From contig NZ_VFMJ01000001.1 of the NCBI RefSeq assembly GCF_006715005.1, positions 3,224,001-3,288,000 of the forward strand: DNA of 64,000 nt, read 5' to 3'. Under the pieces are notes generated by a model. That model searched no databases. It saw only the letters and a list, made by a program, of their open reading frames with translations, and was not told the DNA's origin. The DNA comes from Serratia marcescens (GTDB lineage Bacteria > Pseudomonadota > Gammaproteobacteria > Enterobacterales > Enterobacteriaceae). Below, in pieces: positions 20,011 to 30,354 of this stretch (positions are counted from its first letter, which is position 1; each line of letters begins with the position of its first letter). Position numbers and translations under genes: made by a program.

Positions 20011-21906
20011 ATGAAAATAGAACGTAACCCTTTTCGCGACTATACGGCTGAATCCGCCCTGTTTGTACGCCGCGCCCTGGTGGCGTTCTTGGTCATCCTG
20101 GTGCTGTCCGGCATCCTGATCGCCAACCTGTATAATCTGCAAGTGGTCCGCGTCGAGGATTACCGCACCCGCTCCAACGAAAACCGCATCAAGCTGGTGC
20201 CCATCGCGCCCAGCCGCGGCATTATCTACGATCGCAACGGCACCCCGCTGGCGCTCAACCGCACCATTTATCAGCTGGAGCTGATGCCGGAGAAGGTCGA
20301 CGATCTCAAAGCCACGCTGCAGGCGCTGCGCACGGTGGTCGATCTGACCGACGATGACATCACCAATTTCGAAAAAGAGCGCAAGCGATCGCGCCGTTTC
20401 GTCTCCATTCCGGTGAAAACCGCGCTAACCGAGGTGCAGGTCGCCCGCTTTGCGGTCAATCAGTTCCGCTTCCCCGGCGTGGAAGTGAAAGGCTATCAAC
20501 GCCGCTACTACCCTTACGGATCCGCCCTCACCCACGTCACCGGCTATGTGTCGAAGATCAACGACCGCGACGTCGAACGCCTGGATAAAGACGGCAAGCT
20601 GGCCAACTACGCCGCCACCCACGATATCGGCAAGCTGGGCATCGAACGCTATTACGAAGACACGCTGCACGGCAAAACCGGCTATGAAGAGGTCGAGGTC
20701 AACAACCGAGGCCGGGTGATCCGCCAATTGCACGAACAGCCGCCTTCCGCCGGTCAGGACGTTTATCTGACGCTCGATCTTGACCTGCAGCGCTATATCG
20801 AGCAGCTGCTGGTCGGCAGCCGTGCCGCAGTGGTAGTGAGCGATCCGCGCACCGGCGCCATCCTGGCGATGGTGTCCAACCCGAGCTACGATCCGAACCT
20901 GTTCGTCGACGGTATTTCCAGCAAGGACTATCAGGGGCTGCTGAACGATCCGAATCGCCCGCTGATCAACCGCGCCACGCAGGGGGTCTACCCGCCCGCG
21001 TCAACGGTGAAGCCTTACATCGCGGTATCGGCGCTGAGCGCCGGGGTGATCACCAAAAACACCGTGGTGTTCGATCCCGGCTGGTGGCAACTGCCCGGCT
21101 CGGAAAAACGCTTCCGCGACTGGAAAAAATGGGGCCACGGCCGCCTGAACGTCACCAAGGCGCTGGAAGAATCCGCAGATACCTATTTCTATCAGGTTGC
21201 CTATGACATGGGGATCGATCGGCTGTCGACCTGGCTGACCAAATTCGGTTACGGCCAGTACACCGGCATCGATCTGTCCGAAGAGCGCTCCGGCCTGATG
21301 CCGACGCGCGAGTGGAAGCTGAAGCGCTATAAAAAGCCGTGGTATCAGGGCGACACCATTCCGGTGGGCATCGGCCAGGGTTACTGGACCGCCACGCCGA
21401 TCCAGATGTCCAAAGCGCTGAACACCCTGATCAACGACGGCAACGTCAAAACGCCGCACCTGCTGCAGAGCACCCGCGTCAACGGCGCGCTGGTGCCGTT
21501 TAAACAGGAAGAAGACACGCAGATCGGCGATATTCACTCCGGCTTCTGGGAAATCGCCAAAGACGGCATGTACGGTGTGGCCAACCGTCCGAACGGGACG
21601 GCGCGCAAATACTTTGCGGACGCACCTTATAAAGCCGCGGCGAAATCGGGTACCGCACAGGTATTCGGCTACGAAACCTACAACGCCCACAAACTGGCGG
21701 AGCACCTGCGCGATCATAAACTGATGACCGCCTTCGCGCCGTTCAACAATCCGACGGTGTCGGTCGCCATCATTCTGGAAAACGGCGGCGCCGGTCCGGC
21801 GGTGGGCACCATCACCCGCCAGATCCTCGACCATATTCTGCTGGGCGACAACAATACGCAATTGCCAAGCGAAGCGCCGCTGCCGCCTGGCGTAGAAGGT
21901 GACTAA
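20011..21906 (+). CDS. mrdA: Penicillin-binding protein 2 (elongasome transpeptidase)
   Basis: The elongation-specific peptidoglycan DD-transpeptidase that works with RodA. It has 631 residues, with one N-terminal membrane helix (about 20-42), a pedestal domain and a transpeptidase domain. The catalytic SxxK is Ser331 in PASTVK, SxN is SAD in EESADTY, and KSGT is at 545-548. mrdB follows after 8 nt. Confidence 0.97.
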   Translation: MKIERNPFRDYTAESALFVRRALVAFLVILVLSGILIANLYNLQVVRVEDYRTRSNENRIKLVPIAPSRGIIYDRNGTPLALNRTIYQLELMPEKVDDLKATLQALRTVVDLTDDDITNFEKERKRSRRFVSIPVKTALTEVQVARFAVNQFRFPGVEVKGYQRRYYPYGSALTHVTGYVSKINDRDVERLDKDGKLANYAATHDIGKLGIERYYEDTLHGKTGYEEVEVNNRGRVIRQLHEQPPSAGQDVYLTLDLDLQRYIEQLLVGSRAAVVVSDPRTGAILAMVSNPSYDPNLFVDGISSKDYQGLLNDPNRPLINRATQGVYPPASTVKPYIAVSALSAGVITKNTVVFDPGWWQLPGSEKRFRDWKKWGHGRLNVTKALEESADTYFYQVAYDMGIDRLSTWLTKFGYGQYTGIDLSEERSGLMPTREWKLKRYKKPWYQGDTIPVGIGQGYWTATPIQMSKALNTLINDGNVKTPHLLQSTRVNGALVPFKQEEDTQIGDIHSGFWEIAKDGMYGVANRPNGTARKYFADAPYKAAAKSGTAQVFGYETYNAHKLAEHLRDHKLMTAFAPFNNPTVSVAIILENGGAGPAVGTITRQILDHILLGDNNTQLPSEAPLPPGVEGD

Positions 21907-21914
21907 GGTAGAAC

Positions 21915-23027
21915 ATGACTGAAAGCCAACAAAAAGGCTCGATCTGGACCAAAATCCACATCGACCCGACGTTCCTGCTGCTGATCCTGGCCCTGCTGGT
22001 CTACAGCGCCTTCGTGATGTGGAGCGCCAGCGGCCAGGACATCGGCATGATGGAACGCAAGATCGGGCAGATCGTCATGGGGCTGATCGTGATGGCCGTC
22101 ATGGCGCAAATCCCGCCGCGCGTGTACGAAAGCTGGGCACCCTATCTGTACATCTTCTGCGTGATTTTGCTGATCCTGGTGGACGCCTTCGGGCAGATCA
22201 GTAAAGGCGCACAGCGCTGGCTGGATCTCGGCGTGGTGCGCTTCCAGCCGTCGGAGATCGCCAAGATCGCCGTGCCGCTGATGGTGGCGCGCTTTATGAA
22301 CCGCGATGTCTGCCCGCCTTCGCTGAAAAACACCGCTATCGCGCTGGTGCTGATCTTCCTGCCGACGCTGCTGGTGGCCGCGCAGCCGGATCTGGGCACC
22401 TCGATCCTGATCGCCGCCTCCGGCCTGTTCGTGCTGTTCCTGTCGGGCATGAGCTGGAAACTGATCGCCGTCGCCGCCGTTGCGCTGGCGGCCTTTATCC
22501 CGGTGCTGTGGTTCTTCCTGATGCATGGCTATCAGCGCGACCGCGTGATGATGCTGCTCGATCCGGAGAGCGACCCGCTCGGCGCCGGCTACCATATCAT
22601 TCAATCCAAGATCGCCATCGGCTCCGGCGGCCTGTCCGGCAAGGGCTGGCTGCACGGCACCCAGTCGCAGCTGGAGTTCCTGCCGGAACGCCATACCGAC
22701 TTTATCTTCGCCGTGTTGGCCGAAGAGCTGGGGCTGATCGGGGTGTTGGTGCTGCTGGCGCTTTACCTGCTGGTGATCATTCGCGGGCTGATGATCGCGG
22801 CCAAGGCACAAACTACCTTCGGCCGCGTGATGGTCGGCGGCTTGATGCTGATTTTGTTCGTTTATGTCTTTGTTAACATCGGTATGGTCAGTGGCATTTT
22901 GCCGGTAGTTGGCGTACCTTTGCCTCTGGTCAGTTACGGGGGTTCGGCGCTGATAGTGTTGATGGCCGGTTTCGGCATCATCATGTCGATCCACACGCAT
23001 CGGAAAATGCTGTCTAAAAGTTTATAA
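21915..23027 (+). CDS. mrdB: Peptidoglycan glycosyltransferase RodA
   Basis: The SEDS-family polymerase of the rod complex, 370 residues as in E. coli, with about ten membrane helices. The catalytic region [16 protein letters not shown] is near residue 105, and the C-terminal [14 protein letters not shown] signature near residue 335. Paired with mrdA. Confidence 0.97.
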   Translation: MTESQQKGSIWTKIHIDPTFLLLILALLVYSAFVMWSASGQDIGMMERKIGQIVMGLIVMAVMAQIPPRVYESWAPYLYIFCVILLILVDAFGQISKGAQRWLDLGVVRFQPSEIAKIAVPLMVARFMNRDVCPPSLKNTAIALVLIFLPTLLVAAQPDLGTSILIAASGLFVLFLSGMSWKLIAVAAVALAAFIPVLWFFLMHGYQRDRVMMLLDPESDPLGAGYHIIQSKIAIGSGGLSGKGWLHGTQSQLEFLPERHTDFIFAVLAEELGLIGVLVLLALYLLVIIRGLMIAAKAQTTFGRVMVGGLMLILFVYVFVNIGMVSGILPVVGVPLPLVSYGGSALIVLMAGFGIIMSIHTHRKMLSKSL

Positions 23028-23037
23028 GAGGTGAGTA

Positions 23038-24123
23038 ATGCGTAAGGAATGGCTTTGGATCGGCGTCGCGGCGGTGTTGCTCTCCGCCTGTACCGCCCCG
23101 ACCACGGAACAGCAGGCACCACAGCAGCCGTACAACGGCCCGGTGGTGGAGATCGGTGGCGTCGAGCCTCAATATGAACCCTATAACCCTAACAACATGC
23201 TGGATTATAAGGTTAATGGCGATACTTACCGCATCGTAAAAGATCCGCAGAACTTCTCGCAGACCGGCCTGGCGGCCTGGTATGGCGAAGAAGCCAACGG
23301 CAACACCACGGCGCTGGGCGAGCAGTTCGATCCGAATGGCCTGACCGCGGCGCACCCGACCTTACCGATCCCAAGCTATGTGCGCGTCACCAACCTGGCC
23401 AACGGCCGTCAGCTGGTGGTGCGCGTCAACGATCGCGGGCCTTACACCAAGGGGCGCATCATCGATCTGTCGAAAGCCGCCGCCGACCGCCTCAACCTGT
23501 CCAACAACACCAAGGTCAAAGTCGATTTCATCAACGTAGCGCCGGACGGCACGCTGAGCGGCCCGGGCACCATCGGCACCATCGTGGCGAAACAGAGCTA
23601 CGCCCTGCCGTCGCGCCCGGATCTCGGCGCCAGCGGCATGGGCACCCCAATCCAACAGGACGTGCCGGTCGCCAGCGGCGCGGCGGTGCGCCCGATCGAT
23701 AACAGCACCCTGCGCACCGACGACAACAACGCCCCAGCCGCCGGTGGCAACGCCGCTGGCGGCCGCAGCGGTTTCCTCGGCGCGCCAAGCGCAGTACCGG
23801 CCGGCGTGCTGGAAGGTTCCGAACCTGAAGCCGCCGCCGTGGCCGCGCCGGTTGCAGCCGGCGCCGCGGCTGTCGGCATGGCTGCCGCGTCTTCCTCCGG
23901 CGGTTACGTGGTGCAGGTCGGTGCGCTGAGCAGCGCCGAGCGCGCCCAGAGCTGGCAGCAAAGCCTGAGCCAACAGTTTGGCGTACCGGGTAAAGTGGCG
24001 GCCAACGGCAACGTTTATCGCGTCCAGCTCGGCCCATTCAGCAGCCGTCAGCAGGCGGCCCAGCTGCAGCAACGCCTGGCCAGCGAAGCGCAACAACAGT
24101 CTTTCGTTACTGCTGCACCCTAA
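23038..24123 (+). CDS. rlpA: Endolytic peptidoglycan transglycosylase RlpA (lipoprotein)
   Basis: A septal and outer-membrane lipoprotein, 361 residues. The signal peptide ends in a lipobox around LLSACTAP. A double-psi beta-barrel domain follows (about 80-165; GLAAWYGEEANG, and VNDRGPY with its catalytic-type Asp), then a long Ala/Gly/Pro linker and a C-terminal SPOR domain (about 288-360) that binds denuded glycan. It sits between rodA and dacA as in E. coli. Confidence 0.95.
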   Translation: MRKEWLWIGVAAVLLSACTAPTTEQQAPQQPYNGPVVEIGGVEPQYEPYNPNNMLDYKVNGDTYRIVKDPQNFSQTGLAAWYGEEANGNTTALGEQFDPNGLTAAHPTLPIPSYVRVTNLANGRQLVVRVNDRGPYTKGRIIDLSKAAADRLNLSNNTKVKVDFINVAPDGTLSGPGTIGTIVAKQSYALPSRPDLGASGMGTPIQQDVPVASGAAVRPIDNSTLRTDDNNAPAAGGNAAGGRSGFLGAPSAVPAGVLEGSEPEAAAVAAPVAAGAAAVGMAAASSSGGYVVQVGALSSAERAQSWQQSLSQQFGVPGKVAANGNVYRVQLGPFSSRQQAAQLQQRLASEAQQQSFVTAAP

Positions 24124-24247
24124 GCGTTAAGCCCGGCGGGCATTCGCGGCTGATAAGCGGTTATTTAGCTGAAACATTTTCTTGCAGCTAAAAGGTCTCT
24201 AACCGCAATTAGTCAGATGAATGGGTAATGCCTGCCGGGATCGCATC

Positions 24248-24256
24248 TGCTATAGT
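24248..24256 (+). promoter_or_regulatory. Extended -10 promoter of dacA
   Basis: TGCTATAGT (TGn plus TATAGT) lies 47 nt before the dacA ATG in a 180-nt gap after rlpA; no clear -35 is visible. Confidence 0.5.
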
Positions 24257-24303
24257 GTGGCTCGTTTTTTAACTTTACTTTCACGGATGTTGTAGTCCCG
24301 ATC

Positions 24304-25515
24304 ATGAAACAAGTAACTTCTTTTCGCTTAATCAAAAGCATCGCACTCGGCACCGTTATCGCAATGAGCGCAGCCTCCGTTGCGCATGCCGATGACGTTA
24401 ACATCAAAACCATGATCCCAGGTGTCCCGCAGATCGATGCGGAAGCGTACATCCTGATTGATTACAACTCCGGCAAGGTGCTGGCCGAGATGAACGCCGA
24501 TGCGCGTCGCGATCCGGCCAGCCTGACCAAAATGATGACCAGCTACGTCATCGGCCAGGCGCTGAAAGCGGGCAAAATCGGCCAGGACGATCTGGTGACC
24601 GTCGGCCAGGACGCCTGGGCGACCGGCAACCCAGTATTCAAAGGCTCCTCGCTGATGTTCCTGAAGCCGGGCGATCGCGTGCCGGTCTCCAAGCTGACCC
24701 GCGGCATCAACCTGCAATCCGGTAACGACGCCTGCGTGGCGATGGCCGACTACGTCGCCGGCAGCCAGGACGCGTTCGTTAACCTGATGAACACCTACGT
24801 CAGCAAGCTGGGCCTGCAGAACACCCACTTCCAGACGGTACACGGCCTGGATGCCCAGGGCCAGTACAGCTCGGCGCGCGACATGGCGCTGATCGGCCAG
24901 GCGCTGATCCGCGATGTGCCGGAAGAGTACGCGATTTACAAAGAAAAAGAGTTCACCTTCAACAATATCCGCCAGATGAACCGCAACGGCCTGCTGTGGG
25001 ATAACAGCCTGAACGTCGACGGCATCAAAACCGGCCACACCGACGCGGCGGGATACAACCTGGTGGCTTCGGCGACCGAAGGCCAGATGCGTCTGATCTC
25101 CGCCGTAATGGGCGGCCGCACCTACAAAGGCCGCGAAGCCGAGAGCAAGAAACTGCTGACCTGGGGCTTCCGCTTCTTTGAAACCGTGGCGCCGCTGAAA
25201 GTCGGTAAAGAGTTCGCTTCCGAGCCGGTCTGGTTCGGCGATGCCGACCGCGTTGAGCTGGGCGTGGACAAAGACGTCTACCTGACCATCCCGCGCGGCC
25301 GCATGAAAGATCTGAAGGCCAGCTACGTGCTGAACACCCCGGAAATTCACGCGCCGCTGGCGAAAAACCAGGTGGTGGGCAGCATCAACTTCCAGCTGGA
25401 CGGCAAAACCATCGACCAGCGTCCCCTGGTGGTGATGAACGAAGTGAAAGAAGGCGGTTTCTTCAGCCGCATCGTGGACTACATCAAACTGATGTTCCAC
25501 CACTGGTTCGGTTAA
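24304..25515 (+). CDS. dacA: D-alanyl-D-alanine carboxypeptidase PBP5
   Basis: Trims the terminal D-Ala of stem pentapeptides. It has 403 residues, as in E. coli. Signal peptide 1-29 (AHA before DD); catalytic Ser73 in ASLTKMM; SGN in [13 protein letters not shown] for the KTG box near residue 242. The C-terminal amphipathic helix [17 protein letters not shown]-type anchor attaches it to the inner membrane. Confidence 0.97.
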   Translation: MKQVTSFRLIKSIALGTVIAMSAASVAHADDVNIKTMIPGVPQIDAEAYILIDYNSGKVLAEMNADARRDPASLTKMMTSYVIGQALKAGKIGQDDLVTVGQDAWATGNPVFKGSSLMFLKPGDRVPVSKLTRGINLQSGNDACVAMADYVAGSQDAFVNLMNTYVSKLGLQNTHFQTVHGLDAQGQYSSARDMALIGQALIRDVPEEYAIYKEKEFTFNNIRQMNRNGLLWDNSLNVDGIKTGHTDAAGYNLVASATEGQMRLISAVMGGRTYKGREAESKKLLTWGFRFFETVAPLKVGKEFASEPVWFGDADRVELGVDKDVYLTIPRGRMKDLKASYVLNTPEIHAPLAKNQVVGSINFQLDGKTIDQRPLVVMNEVKEGGFFSRIVDYIKLMFHHWFG

Positions 25516-25558
25516 CGGTTGAAACGGGCGAAATTGCCCCCATATACTGAATAACATT

Positions 25559-25585
25559 AACTCCCGCCCCGGCGGGAGTTATAAT
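25559..25585 (+). terminator. Terminator-like hairpin after dacA
   Basis: AACTCCCGC/GCGGGAGTT stem followed by ATAATTTATA, 43 nt past dacA. The T-run is interrupted. The TATAAT at 25580-25585 could also act as a -10 for ybeD. Confidence 0.6.
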
Positions 25586-25619
25586 TTATAGATTAGCTAG
25601 CACTCTGGAGCGCACGCAC

Positions 25620-25886
25620 ATGCAAAAAACTAAACTGAACGAACTGCTCGAATTCCCTTGCTCGTTTACCTACAAGGTGATGGGCCTGGCGCAGCCTGAG
25701 CTGGTTGACCAGGTAGTTGAAGTGGTGCAGCGCCATGCACCGGGCGATTACAACCCGCAGGTTAAGCCGAGCAGCAAAGGCAACTACCACTCCGTTTCCA
25801 TCACCATCAACGCCACTCATATCGAGCAGGTCGAAACCCTGTACGAAGAGTTGGGCAACATTGAAATTGTTCGCATGGTGCTGTAA
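25620..25886 (+). CDS. ybeD: DUF493 regulator-like protein YbeD
   Basis: A small 88-residue ferredoxin-like (ACT-like) protein of unknown role, nearly identical to E. coli YbeD ([38 protein letters not shown]). It lies between dacA and lipB, as in E. coli. Confidence 0.95.
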   Translation: MQKTKLNELLEFPCSFTYKVMGLAQPELVDQVVEVVQRHAPGDYNPQVKPSSKGNYHSVSITINATHIEQVETLYEELGNIEIVRMVL

Positions 25887-25965
25887 TTCCAGCATAAAAC
25901 CCTGCTTATCAACCCGGGATGGCGCAGCGTCTTCCCGGGTTGCGCATTTTTGGTCAGCGAAAGGC

Positions 25966-25994
25966 TGGCCGCAAGCCGGAGCGCCCGGTATAAT
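25966..25994 (+). promoter_or_regulatory. Putative lipB-lipA promoter
   Basis: Perfect -10 TATAAT at 25989-25994 with a poor -35 (TGGCCG) 17 bp upstream, 26 nt ahead of lipB. Confidence 0.5.
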
Positions 25995-26020
25995 GGCTTT
26001 ACCACTTCTGTAACCTGACG

Positions 26021-26689
26021 ATGACTCTTTTGCAACCAGACAAGATCATTTTGCGTCAGCTGGGGTTGCAGCCCTACGCGCCTGTATCCCAAGCCATGCA
26101 TAACTTCACCGACAGTCGTACCGAGACTACGCCGGACGAACTGTGGCTGGTACAGCATCACCCGGTGTTCACCCAAGGCCAGGCCGGCAAAGCCGAGCAT
26201 GTGCTGATGCCCGGTGATATCCCGGTGGTCCAGAGCGATCGCGGCGGCCAGGTGACCTACCACGGCCCGGGTCAGCAGGTGATGTACGTGATGGTCGATC
26301 TGAAACGCAACAAGGTCGGCGTGCGTCAATTGGTCACGGCGATAGAAGATACGGTTATCAACACCCTCGCCCACTTTCGCCTCGCATCGCGCGCCCGTCC
26401 GGATGCGCCTGGCGTGTATGTGGGGGAGCAGAAAATCTGTTCGTTGGGTTTGCGGATCCGCAAAGGCAGCTCATTCCACGGCCTGGCCCTGAATGTGGCG
26501 ATGGATCTCAGCCCCTTCCAACGCATCAACCCTTGCGGTTACGCCGGCATGCAGATGACGCAGGTCAGCGCGCTGGCGCCCGGCGTTGGCATTGAAGACA
26601 TACACCCAATCCTGGTACAGGAATTTGTTCATTTACTCGGCTACCAGACGGTCGAGCTTCGTAACTGGAACCTGCACGATTATGAGTAA
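26021..26689 (+). CDS. lipB: Octanoyltransferase LipB
   Basis: Transfers octanoate from ACP to lipoyl domains. It has 222 residues. [12 protein letters not shown] and the catalytic region with Lys in [12 protein letters not shown] and Cys in INPCGYAGM near residue 170 are intact. The start ATG 26021 is the first in frame; a TTG five codons later is possible. Its last 8 nt overlap lipA; E. coli has ybeF between these two genes. Confidence 0.95.
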   Translation: MTLLQPDKIILRQLGLQPYAPVSQAMHNFTDSRTETTPDELWLVQHHPVFTQGQAGKAEHVLMPGDIPVVQSDRGGQVTYHGPGQQVMYVMVDLKRNKVGVRQLVTAIEDTVINTLAHFRLASRARPDAPGVYVGEQKICSLGLRIRKGSSFHGLALNVAMDLSPFQRINPCGYAGMQMTQVSALAPGVGIEDIHPILVQEFVHLLGYQTVELRNWNLHDYE

Positions 26690-27647
26690 ACCAATTCAGA
26701 TGGAACGCGGCGTCAAATACCGCGATGCTGACAAAATGGCGCTGATCCCGGTCAAAACGGTGGTCACCGAACGGCAGGAGCTGTTGCGTAAACCCGAGTG
26801 GATGAAGATCAAACTGCCTGCCGACTCAACGCGCATTCAGGGCATCAAAGCCGCGATGCGTAAAAACGGCCTGCACTCCGTCTGTGAGGAAGCCTCGTGC
26901 CCTAACCTGTCCGAGTGTTTCAACCACGGTACCGCCACCTTTATGATCCTCGGCGCTATCTGCACCCGTCGCTGCCCGTTCTGCGACGTGGCCCACGGCC
27001 GCCCGATCGCGCCGGACGCCAACGAACCGGAAAAGCTGGCGCAAACGATCGCCGACATGGCGCTGCGTTACGTGGTGATCACCTCGGTTGACCGCGACGA
27101 TCTGCGCGACGGCGGTGCTCAGCACTTTGCCGACTGCATCTCGGCCATCCGCGCCAAGAGCCCGAACATCAAAATTGAAACGCTGGTGCCGGACTTCCGC
27201 GGCCGCATGGATCGCGCGCTGGAAATCATCACCGCCACGCCGCCGGACGTGTTTAACCACAACCTGGAAAACGTGCCGCGCGTCTACCGCCAGGTGCGCC
27301 CGGGCGCCAACTACGAGTGGTCGCTGAAGCTGCTGGAGCGCTTTAAAGAAGCGCACCCGGATATCCCGACCAAATCCGGCCTGATGGTCGGCCTGGGCGA
27401 AACCAACGCGGAAATCGTCGAAGTGATGCGCGATCTGCGCCGCCACGGCGTGACCATGTTGACGCTGGGCCAATACCTGCAGCCAAGCCGTCACCACCTG
27501 CCGGTGCAGCGCTACGTCAGCCCGGCCGAGTTCGACGAGATGAAAGAAGAAGCGATGGCGATGGGCTTCACCCACGCCGCCTGCGGCCCGTTCGTGCGGT
27601 CGTCTTACCACGCCGATCTGCAGGCCAAAGGGATGGAAGTGAAATAA
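26682..27647 (+). CDS. lipA: Lipoyl synthase LipA
   Basis: A radical-SAM enzyme that inserts two sulfurs into octanoyl domains. It has 321 residues, the E. coli length. The auxiliary cluster cysteines are in [12 protein letters not shown] (near residue 68) and the radical-SAM CTRRCPFC near residue 94. The terminal RSSYHA motif is present. ATG 26682 overlaps lipB; the longer upstream frame is out of family. Confidence 0.97.
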   Translation: MSKPIQMERGVKYRDADKMALIPVKTVVTERQELLRKPEWMKIKLPADSTRIQGIKAAMRKNGLHSVCEEASCPNLSECFNHGTATFMILGAICTRRCPFCDVAHGRPIAPDANEPEKLAQTIADMALRYVVITSVDRDDLRDGGAQHFADCISAIRAKSPNIKIETLVPDFRGRMDRALEIITATPPDVFNHNLENVPRVYRQVRPGANYEWSLKLLERFKEAHPDIPTKSGLMVGLGETNAEIVEVMRDLRRHGVTMLTLGQYLQPSRHHLPVQRYVSPAEFDEMKEEAMAMGFTHAACGPFVRSSYHADLQAKGMEVK

Positions 27648-27686
27648 CGCGTAATAGTTTGTTACGCTAAAGACGGCGGAAACGCC

Positions 27687-27722
27687 AAAAAAACGGATGT
27701 CCGTAAGGCATCCGTTTTTTTA
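27687..27722. terminator. Bidirectional terminator between lipA and tatE
   Basis: AAAAAAACGGATG/CATCCGTTTTTTT, a perfect stem flanked by A and T tracts, serves convergent lipA and tatE. Confidence 0.92.
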
Positions 27723-27742
27723 TTGCGCGCCGTCAGACGGAA

Positions 27743-27958
27743 TTAAACGTCTTTCTTTTCGACGCTCTGCTGAGCGGACTGGCTCTCGGCGGTGTTGTTG
27801 CCGGCGGCCGGCGGCGTGCTGTCGTCGCCCACGGCTTTTTTAAAGCCTTTCAGCGCCGCGCCAAGATCGGCGCCGAGCGTACGCAGTTTGCTGGTGCCGA
27901 ACAGTAAAATCACCAACACTGCAATCACCAGAAGTTTGGTAATGCTGATACCTTCCAT
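27743..27958 (-). CDS. tatE: Twin-arginine translocase subunit TatE
   Basis: A TatA-family pore component of 71 residues. One N-terminal membrane helix (about 6-22, [16 protein letters not shown]), then the hinge and amphipathic helix ([21 protein letters not shown]), then a polar tail. Start ATG 27958; upstream frame is not TatA-like. Position after lipA matches E. coli tatE rather than tatA. Confidence 0.95.
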   Translation of the reverse strand: MEGISITKLLVIAVLVILLFGTSKLRTLGADLGAALKGFKKAVGDDSTPPAAGNNTAESQSAQQSVEKKDV

Positions 27959-28176
27959 ACTCACCTTCTTATCATAGAGCGCTGTGTGAACAGCGAGAAA
28001 AACTGACCTTGCCTGCGAATATTTAGCGACTTTCCCCCAGTTCGCACAACCGCAACATGTAACAGAGTGAGATCCGTCGCAGGAATGCCACGCGGCCTCA
28101 CGGCGTGAATCCCAGACTATTCTTAGTTTATCACCCGCATGATACGCTGCCGTGATACTTATCAGGGAGATGCCGG

Positions 28177-29244
28177 ATGTATATTGCTCCACCCATTTTC
28201 GATGCCCGAAAATCCGGCCTCAGCTTCGCCAAACGCACCTATCTGCCCCGCGTCGCCGGTCTGGGGCTCGGCTTTATCTGCGTCTGCGCCGCGCTCTACC
28301 CGCTGGCTCCGCCCACGGCGGTCTGGCTCTTGCTGGCCTTTCACGGCTTTGTCTGGCCGCATCTCGCCTACCATCGGGCCTGCCGCGCCAAAGATCCGTT
28401 CAAAGCCGAGATCCGCAACCTGCTGATCGACTCCGCCTTCGGCGGCTTCTGGGCGGCGATGATGGCATTCAACGCGCTGCCGGCGATCGTCATCCTGTCG
28501 ATGATGAGCATGAACAACATCGCTTCGGCCGGTAAGACACTGTTTGTCAAAGGATTGGCGATTCAGTTGGCCGTGGCAGCGCTGACCGGCGCGCTGCTCG
28601 GCTTCCCGTTCCACCCGCACAGCACGCCGCTGCAAATCTATCTGTGCCTGCCGATGATCTACCTGTATCCGACGCTGCTCGGGCTGGTGACCTACCGCAC
28701 CGCCAAGCGGCTGGCGGAAAAGAAACAGGAGCTGCAGCGCATCAGCACCCGCGATGGATTAACCGGCCTGTATAATCGCCGCCACTGGGAGCACCTGCTG
28801 CATCGCCAGTTCGACAGCTGCCGCCGCTACCAGGACAACGCCACGCTGATCCTGATGGATATCGATCGCTTCAAAACCATCAACGACACCTTCGGCCACG
28901 CGCTGGGGGATGAAGCCCTGGCGGCATTGGCGGAAGAGCTGTTGATCGGCTTGCGCAACGTGGATATCGTCGGGCGTTACGGCGGCGACGAATTTGGTGC
29001 GGTGCTGCCGAACACCAGTGCCGAACAGGCGGAAATCGTTCTGCGCCGTATCCAGCAGCGGCTGGACGCGGTCATTTTCAAGGAGGCGCCGCAGCTGCGG
29101 CTGCAGATCAGCGCCGGCATCGCCAACTACCACCCCGCGCTGGGCGGTTATCTGGACTGGCTCAAAGCCGCCGACGGCGCGCTCTACCGGGCGAAGCATA
29201 ATGGCCGCAACCGGCTGGAAACGGCGACGCCGACGAGTGGCTAG
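28177..29244 (+). CDS. dgcC: MASE2 diguanylate cyclase, DgcC (AdrA) type
   Basis: Makes cyclic di-GMP. It has 355 residues. The N-terminal MASE2 membrane sensor (about 1-180, with [12 protein letters not shown] and [18 protein letters not shown] resembling E. coli DgcC) leads to a GGDEF domain (about 190-350) with an intact GGDEF active site in GRYGGDEF near residue 270. A product-inhibition I-site RNVD sits five residues before GGDEF. In E. coli DgcC drives curli-linked cellulose synthesis; the position beside tatE is different here. The start follows GGGAGATGCCGG. Confidence 0.9.
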   Translation: MYIAPPIFDARKSGLSFAKRTYLPRVAGLGLGFICVCAALYPLAPPTAVWLLLAFHGFVWPHLAYHRACRAKDPFKAEIRNLLIDSAFGGFWAAMMAFNALPAIVILSMMSMNNIASAGKTLFVKGLAIQLAVAALTGALLGFPFHPHSTPLQIYLCLPMIYLYPTLLGLVTYRTAKRLAEKKQELQRISTRDGLTGLYNRRHWEHLLHRQFDSCRRYQDNATLILMDIDRFKTINDTFGHALGDEALAALAEELLIGLRNVDIVGRYGGDEFGAVLPNTSAEQAEIVLRRIQQRLDAVIFKEAPQLRLQISAGIANYHPALGGYLDWLKAADGALYRAKHNGRNRLETATPTSG

Positions 29245-29245
29245 C

Positions 29246-29674
29246 TTACTGACTTAATAACTTGGCAAAATACTTTGGCGCTTCGACAAAGCCTTCGCGC
29301 CGATAAAACGCATGGGCCCGCTCGCGGCGGCTGTGGCAATGAACTTCCAACCGATCGCAGCCGCGACGGTGCGCCAGCGCCTCGCCCTCCGCCAACAGCA
29401 ACCGCCCTACGCCCGCGCCGCGCGCCCGATCGTCGACGCAAAAATAGCTGATGCGGGCAATATCGCCGGCCAACGCCAGCTGAGGCAGAAAATGCAGCGA
29501 CAACACGCCCAGCACTTGCTCCTCCTCAACCGCCACCAGCAGCGCCTCATCCGGATGCGCCAACAATTGCTGCATTCGCTGCGTCAGAAACGCCTCGGTG
29601 CCGGGATAATCCAGCGCCGTCATTAATTCGGCGATAGCGTGCCGGTCGCTCAGACGCGCCGTTCTGATTTCCAT
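29246..29674 (-). CDS. GNAT-family N-acetyltransferase
   Basis: A 142-residue GNAT fold. The acetyl-CoA motif is DDRARGAGVGRLLLAEGEAL (R-x-x-G-x-G) near residues 78-97, and a C-terminal HAFYRREGF segment is present. The substrate is not recognisable. I start at ATG 29674; the frame extends upstream, but that part overlaps the promoter region of the divergent fluoride-responsive crcB. It ends one base after dgcC and converges on it. Confidence 0.85.
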   Translation of the reverse strand: MEIRTARLSDRHAIAELMTALDYPGTEAFLTQRMQQLLAHPDEALLVAVEEEQVLGVLSLHFLPQLALAGDIARISYFCVDDRARGAGVGRLLLAEGEALAHRRGCDRLEVHCHSRRERAHAFYRREGFVEAPKYFAKLLSQ

Positions 29675-29766
29675 CCGTTTTACCTCGCAGAGTGTCGATA
29701 CTACAAAATAGGCGGCGTTAGGTGTAACATCCACCGGGTACGGCAAAAAAGGCCGTGCGGCACGCT

Positions 29767-29815
29767 GGAGATGACATTCCTCCCTAACCGCCTTCACAGG
29801 CTGATGATGTCTACG
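29767..29815 (+). promoter_or_regulatory. Fluoride riboswitch (crcB motif)
   Basis: The aptamer core is visible: GGAGATGACATTCCTCC forms the first stem with the conserved GAUG, then CTAACCGCC, then the pseudoknot strand GGCTGATGATGTCTACG. This matches the E. coli crcB leader element by position and key bases. It is followed by a short CCTCTC/GAGAGG hairpin (about 29819-29833), a candidate expression platform, then crcB. It should turn crcB on when fluoride binds. Confidence 0.88.
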
Positions 29816-29899
29816 TAACCTCTCGGAGAGAGGCGCGTAGCGTTACGTCTGTCCCTTTCCGAGTCCCGTGAATTTCTCTGATTGAAAGGTAGTTGCCCC

Positions 29900-30283
29900 A
29901 TGTTGAGTTCTTTACTGGCCGTATTTATCGGCGGCGGCGTCGGCAGCGTTTTACGCTGGGCGGTAAGCATGAAAATGAATCCGCTGAACGCCCACATCCC
30001 GCTCGGTACGCTGATGGTCAATCTGATCGGCGGTTTTATCATCGGTCTGGCGATGGCGATTTTCACCCGCATGACGCATCTGGATCCCACCTGGAAATTA
30101 CTGATCACCACCGGGTTCTGCGGCGGCCTGACTACCTTCTCCACCTTTTCGCTGGAGGTGGTGTACCTGATGCAGGATGGCCGCTTCGGTTGGGCACTGG
30201 CCAACATGCTGCTCAACCTGGCCGGTTCGCTGGCGATGACGCTGCTGGCCTTTATGCTGGTGATGTGGGTCAACGGGCGCTAA
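29900..30283 (+). CDS. crcB: Fluoride channel CrcB/Fluc
   Basis: A dual-topology dimeric fluoride exporter channel of 127 residues with four membrane helices. The signature [13 protein letters not shown] with the fluoride-coordinating Phe/Thr/Ser residues is near residue 73, and the Na-site region before it is intact. Start ATG 29900 ([13 protein letters not shown]), as in E. coli. Directly under the fluoride riboswitch. Confidence 0.96.
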   Translation: MLSSLLAVFIGGGVGSVLRWAVSMKMNPLNAHIPLGTLMVNLIGGFIIGLAMAIFTRMTHLDPTWKLLITTGFCGGLTTFSTFSLEVVYLMQDGRFGWALANMLLNLAGSLAMTLLAFMLVMWVNGR

Positions 30284-30319
30284 GCCCTTAATGTTTCCTT
30301 AATCTTGCATGCGCATAAT

Positions 30320-30346
30320 CTCATCCAGTACTCCTGACTGGATGAG
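30320..30346 (+). repeat. Perfect 9-bp inverted repeat before a small membrane peptide gene
   Basis: CTCATCCAG and CTGGATGAG separated by 9 nt, ending 8 nt before an ATG. It could form an RNA hairpin that holds GATGAG near the start codon, or act as a DNA operator. No T-tract follows, so it is not a terminator. Confidence 0.7.
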
Positions 30347-30354
30347 AAACCGCT

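Noticed and set aside
21903-23000. 365-codon minus-strand frame opposite mrdB
   Set aside because: His/Gln/Asp-rich shadow of rodA with no recognisable domain.
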